A stretch of 14,722 nt of DNA from Isohypsibius dastychi (Eukaryota; Tardigrada; Eutardigrada; Parachela; Isohypsibiidae): NCBI GenBank assembly GCA_034696485.1, contig JAQIWT010000828.1:1-14722 (forward strand), read 5' to 3'. Made by a program: the position numbers and the translations under genes. Numbering within the stretch: the first letter of the stretch is position 1; every line of letters starts with the position of its first letter. The notes below the pieces were generated by a model. The model ran no database searches, was not told the DNA's origin, and saw only the letters and a list, made by a program, of their open reading frames with translations. Positions 9,045-14,722 of this stretch are shown here, piece after piece.

Positions 9045-11254
9045 CAGCGGTTGTTACTATGAAATCAAACGATTCGGGATGGAGGATGAATCCCGGGTGA
9101 ATATTCAGACTTGGTAGTCTTGCCCCATCTGGCACGGAGAAGGTATACCGGCTCAGAAGGTTAGCGTAAATAGAGAAAACCTCTTTTTTTGCCAGCATTT
9201 CGCCTAGACAGGATCGTTTCCCCATGGAGAACGGCATAAAATATGGGGGAATAACCACTCTCCCTTCGCGAATGAACCTCTCTGGCCGGAACGTCTCCGG
9301 GTCTCCCCATAAGCCCTCGTCATAATGGACGGAATAAATATGGAAACCCACTCTTGTATCTGAAGTAAAGCAGTCAAGTCATATTGCAGCAAACGCAAAT
9401 GGGTCTTCACACTACCTTTAGGTAATTGGTAACCTCCAATTTGGGCAGCTGAGGTGGTTTGATGTGGTGCCCCAAATGGTGCAACAGGAAACATACGCAG
9501 GGTTTCTAGCATAACTGCTTCCGTATATGGTAGCTGTTCACGGTCCATCAATGACACCATGTCTCCCTGGGGACACACCTGCCGGATTTCACGCTGAACA
9601 GCAGTCTGCATGGATGGATGATGAACCATCATGTTGAGGATCCTGAAATCAAACCAAACATCACTGCGGTTACCTGCGACGTTGTTAATCAGTCACAAAA
9701 AAAGTACAAAAAAGTTCCTGTCAGAATGCGGGATATATCCCTAAAATGAATCGTTTCTCACATTTCTTTTTTTTCCCTTACCCGAACTGTGATCTACGTA
9801 CCATTCAACAGCCGTCGATATCTCGTCAAATCCACCAAGGAATACGTCGAATAAAACACCAGACAACGAAGATTCCTGGATGTCGGATCCAGTCTTAGCG
9901 GTGTCCCGCACATGCCCAAGCCACTTGTCCACGAAGTCTTCAGAGCAGTCGTTCCTCGATGAGCCCAGCTGGTGCTCATCAATTATACGGTTGAAAAACA
10001 GCCGGGCGTCATTCATGGTTTTCTCACATTGCTGCTTGCTTGTACTTGGAAACCATCTTCTCCATGGTTTAGATTGCTCCTCGAACACAACTGCCCCCAG
10101 TTTCAGGATGGTTTCTGGTAAACTCTTGCACAGCAACTGAAGTGCGGAATCGCTTCTCGAATAGCGCTTCCCGAACAAGACGGTTGAGATAATGTTTGCT
10201 GCGGTATGACTGAGTGGTGGTCTGACATTGGCAAGTCCCTGGCTTGCAACTTTTGCGTCGAGTTCTGTGAAAAGAACATCCTTGATTTCCCTGAGGATGA
10301 TATTTTCCACCTGAGAAGTTGACAGTCCGAGATCGCGGAGCGTAGAAAGCGTGAAAGCCCTCGTCTGACGCGCCACATGATCTATTCCAGCCGCAGTGAT
10401 ACCTATCAGGATCAGCGTGTTATTTTCAAATCAGCAATAGCTATCTATCTAATATACAGTACATCAGAGGTCACTCAGAAAAGTTCATGTGCTGCGAAGG
10501 TCACCCGATGACTAAGGATGTTTCTAGAAGACAAGGGGAGGAGTGGGGGGTGGGGCCACAGAAACTTTCACGTTATCTGTGCAATCATCTTCACGCAAAG
10601 AACCGTGATTAAAAAAAAATCGGTTAACGACTCCCAGACTGTAACTCGACCGACCGAAATTTTAGAAATCACGTCCACTAGAAACAAACTCTTCGCATAC
10701 GTTACGCCTTGTTGTGGGATAAACGACATTGTATAAGAGACGCTACATCACGTATGATTCCTTAGATATAGATTCATGACACCACTTCATGCATGATGCG
10801 CCGAGTCATTCATGATACCCTCAAAACACTATTGTCGAAAACGTTTTTCCATGAATACAGTATTTACCTAAATGGCTGTTCTTTGAAAGTCCGAATCTTT
10901 TCAACCAGTTCGGCCTGCCAGCGAAAGTTAAGCCGCCTTTTCTAAGAGCATCTGTCATCAGTTCGAAGGAAGTGACGACGATCACGATTCTGTGAACACG
11001 TATCGCATGACAACAGTTAAATCAATGATAGTCGAATGACATTTTACTCACTGACTCATTTCAGTATCCCTGTAAATTCCACCCATCCTTTTTCCTTTTT
11101 GCATGACAGTCATATGGACGTTTTGCGCCGGAATATCTGCGGAGACGCTGATCGGGACCTGAGGCGGAAGAAAACGGTGAGATGTTTGCTTCGTCAAGTG
11201 CCACCAGAGTGCCATAAATGCAGCGCAAGTCAACAAAATTAAAACAAGTATCAT
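9040..11254 (-). CDS. microsomal cytochrome P450, clan 2-like, complete, 5 exons
   Basis: Minus-strand exons: 11254-11052, 10989-10868, 10402-9802, 9642-9416, 9359-9040. All junctions are GT-AG with matching phases, giving 490 aa, a normal P450 length. MILVLILLTCAAFMALWW is the N-terminal ER anchor, followed by a basic patch and a reduced proline hinge (RFLPPQVP). FAGRP (about 90-94) and TLRDLG are typical of clan 2. The K-helix is E355-T-L-R358, the meander has PETFRPERF (405-413), and the heme loop is PFSMGKRSCLGE with Cys435. The I-helix reads GGFDEISTAVEW (298-309), where relatives have AGSETTSTTLEW. The acidic residue is kept (Asp301), but the two following positions are Glu and Ile, so the conserved oxygen-activating Thr is absent. 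ATG 11254 was chosen because it starts the hydrophobic anchor. The substrate is unknown. It is not close to the neighbouring CYP20-like genes. Confidence 0.85.
10403..10867 (-). other. intron 2 of the clan 2-like P450 gene (465 nt)
   Basis: Donor TTAG|GTAAAT and acceptor CCTGATAG join SKNSHL-g to gt-ITAAGIDHVARQTRAF in phase 1, across the C-helix start. The intron holds short A- and T-rich stretches; I see no element or embedded gene. Confidence 0.7.
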
Positions 11255-11967
11255 TTTCCCTTCTTGAACAATCTTTTCAAAGTGCAAGCCGACAATGAAA
11301 CACTAATGCATTTCAAACCCGTCTAATATTTGTTCAGTTCCGAGAATTAGACATGGCATATTATTTGCAGTTCAAACCGTGTTATCAGTTTTTATCGCGA
11401 AACTAATCGGTCAAACGTCACGCTCGCTGGGTCCGACATCTGAACGCTGCAAAGAAGTGCAGTGAGCTTATTCCACGTCGCTCACACCGGAACCTTGTTT
11501 TCGAGTGCAAAATTCTTTCCTGGCAAGACGGCAGACACCTTATACTTAAAGTTCTTTGTGTGACAATACACGGTGTCAATTCAACACGAATGTTTCGAAC
11601 TACTGTATAATCCGTAGTTCCCGGTTCCATGTTGTTGAATCTAGCCTACCGACTCGAGGTCACGCCCGAAAGCTCCTACCGCTGTTGGCTGGTCTCCAAG
11701 AATATGAAGACCAAACTGAAGGTCATATTGAGAAATGCATCGTGAAACACCAGGCGTTATATTCGTAGAAAACAGCGATGAAAGTGGTCTGCGATTAACT
11801 GGTTTTTAAAAACTTTATTTCTGTCATAGAAATGACTTTCTAATTTGGAATCGTTGCCGCCGCCGCAGATTCACTTTCAAGAATTCGCTTTTAATTATTC
11901 GAGAAGTATCAGTTTTACTAGGCCAAACTAAAGTAGAGCCCATGAATCAGAGGTCTTATGTGCAAAA
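11255..11967. other. intergenic region between two minus-strand P450 genes
   Basis: This holds the promoter and 5' UTR of the 490-aa P450 (proximal part) and the 3' UTR of the CYP20-like paralogue (distal part). AATAAA on the minus strand (11814-11819) lies about 150 bases after the paralogue's stop and could be its poly(A) signal. A short plus-strand frame near 11629-11745 reads MLLNLAYRLEVTPESSYRCW and looks protein-like, but I cannot assign it. Confidence 0.4.
11814..11819 (-). terminator. candidate poly(A) signal for the CYP20-like paralogue
   Basis: AATAAA on the minus strand, about 150 nt past the stop codon at 11968-11970, followed by more A/T-rich sequence. Chance occurrence cannot be excluded. 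Confidence 0.4.
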
Positions 11968-14026
11968 CTAGTCCAGTACAGGCGACATCACGAAGGGATG
12001 ATTTCGTTTTCTAAATATCATATGGATTTGATCCACTGGGATATCGACTTGCTTGTCTGGTAAAATCGGAGTCATTGCACCGATTTCCACCTTGAACTGC
12101 CCGAGGATGGTGGTCAAGCAAATGGCTGCCACTTGTTGAACAAATCTGCCACAAAGAAAGTTATCTGTTGATGATATGCTCGTGCTGATTAGCGAAACGT
12201 ACTTGTGTGCTGGGCAGATACGGCCACCAGCAAAACCAAATGGCTTGAATGCAAGCGCTGGCCTTCGGCTGATGCTGGTATCGGAAAAGTGTTCGACATC
12301 GAAACTGTACAGAAGAATGCTTATCATGTGCGCTATCACTGCTGTAGATAAACTACCTGTTTGCATTCTTGAAGTAGTCAGAATTCTTTGAAATTGCCAA
12401 GATGCACTGTATGATCGGAGTCTGCAGGATGAAGCGAATTTATATACTAGTTTCATTCCAGAAGCTCAAGACTCACTCTGGGTGGTATACTGTATTGCCC
12501 AAGCTTGATCGTCTTATCCGATACTCTGGCTGCGAACGAAGAGACTTTTCCAAAGCGGAGAGTTTCTTGTATTACGTTGTGGAGGAATCTGGATCGAAAA
12601 ATAATAATTTGCTGACTGTCCCTTTAATTCAATAATACAAACCTTAGCTTTCCAATATCCACAGGCTGAAGATGCCGTCCACCGATGACGTCAGCCAACT
12701 CTCGTTCGATAGATTCTTGAACAGTTTTATCCGATGCCACGAAATACAAAGCCCGGATTAACACTGAAAGAATGCAAATATCACAACATTCCGCGAACTC
12801 TGTGCATGTGCTTCTCTAGCTTTTTGTTTCTACAAGCTAGATAACCAATTTGGCCGTCGATATAGCCAGACAGGACAATACAGTATAAAACGAGATTGCG
12901 GATTCTCCCATTGAATGGTGTTGTTCTCCATTCTTACTCTTTCTCTCGAGTACTAATTTTCACAACTCTATGTCTTTCGTATCGTCACTCCGAAAATGAT
13001 ATGTGAACGGAACCATTATTCTACCGTTTTGACAAAAAGTGAGACTTTGGAGGCCTTTCGTCGAATCTACCAGCATGCAACCTTTCCCCGCTTTTGTCGG
13101 AAATGCTCTGTTCACCTGTTATTTAAGGAAATTCAGAAAGACTTTGCTGAGCTGCCTGCGTGGCCAATTATTGTATATTTTGATGAAAAATGAAAAAATG
13201 GTGGTGAAGAGACCCTTAGTTTTGACTCTCATCTCTACATCTCTGTTTGCAAAAACATTCTGGCCTTCAGATCTTTTATTGATATACTCACGGTATTTTG
13301 TAGTTATTCCTCCTAGAAATATTGTGGTGAGATCCGCTACTTTTTCTTCGTCGGTGAGTAGCTTGTCGTTCGCTATCGTTTCCATAATATTTCCGTTTGA
13401 TGAGCTAATACCGAGACCCCAGAATCGATTGAGTGCATCCGTAGATATCTTTTGTAGCTCCTGAAGTTCTGTGAAAAGTCAATGGATTCTTTATTAACCG
13501 CGATTGCAGTTGTTGGGGTTCACTCACTCCGTGTTCTGATTTCATTTTTTATCGCGTCAACATCAGATCCCACACGCATTGAAAACCACTGGATAGAGAA
13601 ACATCTGCAGTGCAATATGAATTTTGAAAAAGCGGTTCCGCGCATACCTCGTTCAATAGGCGAAAAAAGGTGGTAACTTCAGTCTGCGTTACGTGACCAC
13701 CGAAGATAGTTTTTGCGGTCAAGAGGTCACCGGCTGGGAAAATGAGATCTTTCAGGTTAACTTGCGTACCTTCCGAACCTTTGAGAATCGAACAAATTTC
13801 GGTTGTACACTGCAAATTAAAATTAAATGATTACATCCAGCATTGTCAAAATTAACACGTGTATATTCATCCGTAATGTTCAGTACCTCTACAGTTGCGT
13901 TGAAATATTTCGAGACGCTACTGAAGTTTTTAGTGTATATTGCATGTCGGCGTTTTCCATCGACGCCGTTCGCAAACTCGAAGGAATCTTTAGTCAAGAC
14001 ATCCATGACGTTGTCGTGAATTATAG
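11968..14026 (-). CDS. CYP20-like cytochrome P450 paralogue, 5' exons not in window
   Basis: Minus-strand exons: 14026-13887, 13809-13648, 13588-13528, 13468-13292, 12763-12643, 12588-12477, 12421-12357, 12304-12203, 12145-11968. They code for about 372 residues, equivalent to residues 110 to the end of the P450 at 4287-7973. All nine correspond one to one with exons 3-11 of that gene, with identical phases; four have identical length (140, 112, 65 and 102 nt). The K-helix is ETLR and the heme loop is PFGFAGGRICPA, with the Cys kept but the following Gly replaced by Ala. The I-helix has GGITTKY. No stop or frameshift interrupts the model. The two N-terminal exons (membrane anchor and A-helix) are missing: either beyond the right edge, behind the repeat at 14062-14550, or lost. 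The first acceptor (TTTTTTTGGAG) is unusual. It is probably functional, but a 5'-truncated pseudogene is possible. Confidence 0.75.
12764..13291 (-). other. intron in the CYP20-like paralogue (528 nt)
   Basis: Donor TACC|GTGAGT and acceptor ATTCTTTCAG, phase 1, homologous to intron 6 (59 nt) of the plus-strand paralogue. It joins GGITTKY to LLIRALYFVA. On the plus strand it contains open frames at 12996-13193 and 13039 onward with no recognised product. No terminal inverted repeats were found, so the cause of its expansion is unknown. Confidence 0.65.
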
Positions 14027-14061
14027 CTCCAAAAAAAAACAACATCAAACGGTTAACAGTA

Positions 14062-14550
14062 CAGTAAAAGTCATTAAGTGGACCACCCTGTCGTTCCGAA
14101 AAAAGTGGTCCACATACATGACTGGTCCACTTAATGTCGGACCCCTGGCACGCCCACTCCCCCAGTCCGGGGGGACCCCTTAATATCCATGCACCCCACC
14201 CCCTTGAGGAAGATCAGCTGCAAGATCAGCATCCGCAGATTCACCCCCAAGCGACTGTTGGCTTAGATTGTTTCGCTATGTGAAACCTTTTTCCGAATAT
14301 TTCGAAGATTATTTCGAAATGAAATTTAAATTTCGTAACCTCGAAACTGGGGTGGTCCACATAGGGAATTTCTTTTTACAGTACGGTTCTTGAAAAAGTG
14401 GTCCACATACAGGACTGGTCCACTTAGGGGTGGTCCACTTAATGTCGGACCCCTCTGATAAAATATCAGGAAACAATCCGGTTCCGTAAAGGGTGGTCCA
14501 CATACATGACTGGTCCACATAGATGGCGGTCCACTTAATGACTTTTATTG
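14062..14550. mobile_element. TA-flanked inverted-repeat element with internal repeats
   Basis: The left end reads CAGTAAAAGTCATTAAGTGG and the right end is its near-perfect reverse complement (CAATAAAAGTCATTAAGTGG when inverted). Both ends are flanked by TA (14060-14061 and 14551-14552), typical of Tc1/mariner-type insertion. Inside, a unit beginning GTGGTCCACATACATGACTG and running into GGTCCACTTAATGTCGGACC recurs near 14104, 14397 and 14490, partly changed. No transposase is visible, so this would be a non-autonomous element. The minus-strand open frames through it (rich in WTT and GPP) are products of the repeat. It lies just upstream of the first visible exon of the CYP20-like paralogue, inside the intron that would lead to its missing exons. 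Confidence 0.7.
14104..14520. repeat. three degenerate copies of a GTGGTCCACATA-type unit
   Basis: Copies begin near 14104, 14397 and 14490. Each has GTGGTCCACATACA, then GACTGGTCCAC, and two continue into TTAATGTCGGACCCC. The unit itself contains the short palindrome GTGGTCCAC and resembles the terminal repeats of the element, so the copies may have arisen by internal duplication of its ends. Confidence 0.65.
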
Positions 14551-14552
14551 TA

Positions 14553-14722
14553 CAGCGATCTGTGGTTGACAAATGGGATTTAGATGTTTCTCTCACTGGT
14601 CGAATAGGAATATATCGTCCAAAGCAGGGCAACTTGCCTAGGCAGGATAGAGCGAGAGAAGAAGTAATTGAGAATCCGGGCAACAGAGCACACAGAGGCT
14701 TGGGTATATATCCCGAGCCCGG
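14553..14722. other. right-edge sequence, no gene seen
   Basis: I searched this stretch on the minus strand for the two missing N-terminal exons of the CYP20-like paralogue (hydrophobic anchor, GPVV motif) and did not find them. No other feature is supported. Confidence 0.4.

Noticed and set aside
9880-10140. Plus-strand open frame of 86 codons
   Set aside because: It is antisense to the large third exon of the clan 2-like P450.
12996-13464. Plus-strand open frames partly inside an intron of the CYP20-like paralogue
   Set aside because: Part is antisense to a P450 exon (13292-13468); the rest has no recognised protein. A transposon fragment was considered, but I saw no supporting motif or terminal repeats.
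13589-13604. Acceptor at TGCACTGCAG for the 61-nt exon of the minus-strand CYP20-like gene, which would extend it upstream
   Set aside because: It puts the exon out of frame and runs into a stop; the acceptor CTATCCAG just downstream restores the frame and homology.
14309-14683. Minus-strand open frames of 124 and 64 codons
   Set aside because: Their sequence is generated by the repeated GTGGTCCAC units of the element at 14062-14550, not by a conserved protein.

Overview
This is animal-type nuclear DNA from a compact genome. Every convincing gene is split by GT-AG introns, mostly 44-77 nt long, and the window also holds TA-flanked inverted-repeat elements. There are no bacterial operons, and I saw no tRNA, rRNA or CRISPR. 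The lineage cannot be fixed from sequence alone; a small invertebrate (a tardigrade, for example) would fit the intron size, but that is only a guess.

Layout. (1) 293-1086 (+): an F-box protein gene, with possible extra 3' exons up to 1397. (2) 1696-2252 (+): a weak three-exon hypothetical gene. (3) 2560-3493 (-): a two-exon gene whose 253-aa product matches the tRNA-dependent cyclodipeptide synthase (CDPS) family in length, catalytic residues and residue spacing. (4) 3620-3950 (-): possible terminal exons of a small membrane protein. (5) 4287-7973 (+): a complete 11-exon CYP20-like cytochrome P450 (483 aa), divergent from the CDPS gene; its intron 7 carries a 462-bp hairpin element. (6) 9040-11254 (-): a complete 5-exon clan 2-like microsomal P450 (490 aa). 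(7) 11968-14026 (-): nine exons of a second CYP20-like P450, an inverted paralogue of (5) with the same intron positions. Its first two exons are not in the window, and a 489-bp repetitive element lies in the upstream intron. The gene continues past the right edge or has lost its 5' end.

How the genes may work together. In bacteria, CDPS enzymes divert aminoacyl-tRNAs from translation to make cyclodipeptides, and P450s encoded alongside often tailor them (CYP121 in Mycobacterium is the classic case). A CDPS gene followed within about 10 kb by three P450 genes is therefore a candidate animal cyclodipeptide biosynthetic cluster. The CDPS assignment comes from motif and spacing recognition; the cluster function is inference from adjacency. 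All three P450s also lack the canonical acid-alcohol pair in the I-helix, so their chemistry, or catalytic competence, may be unusual.
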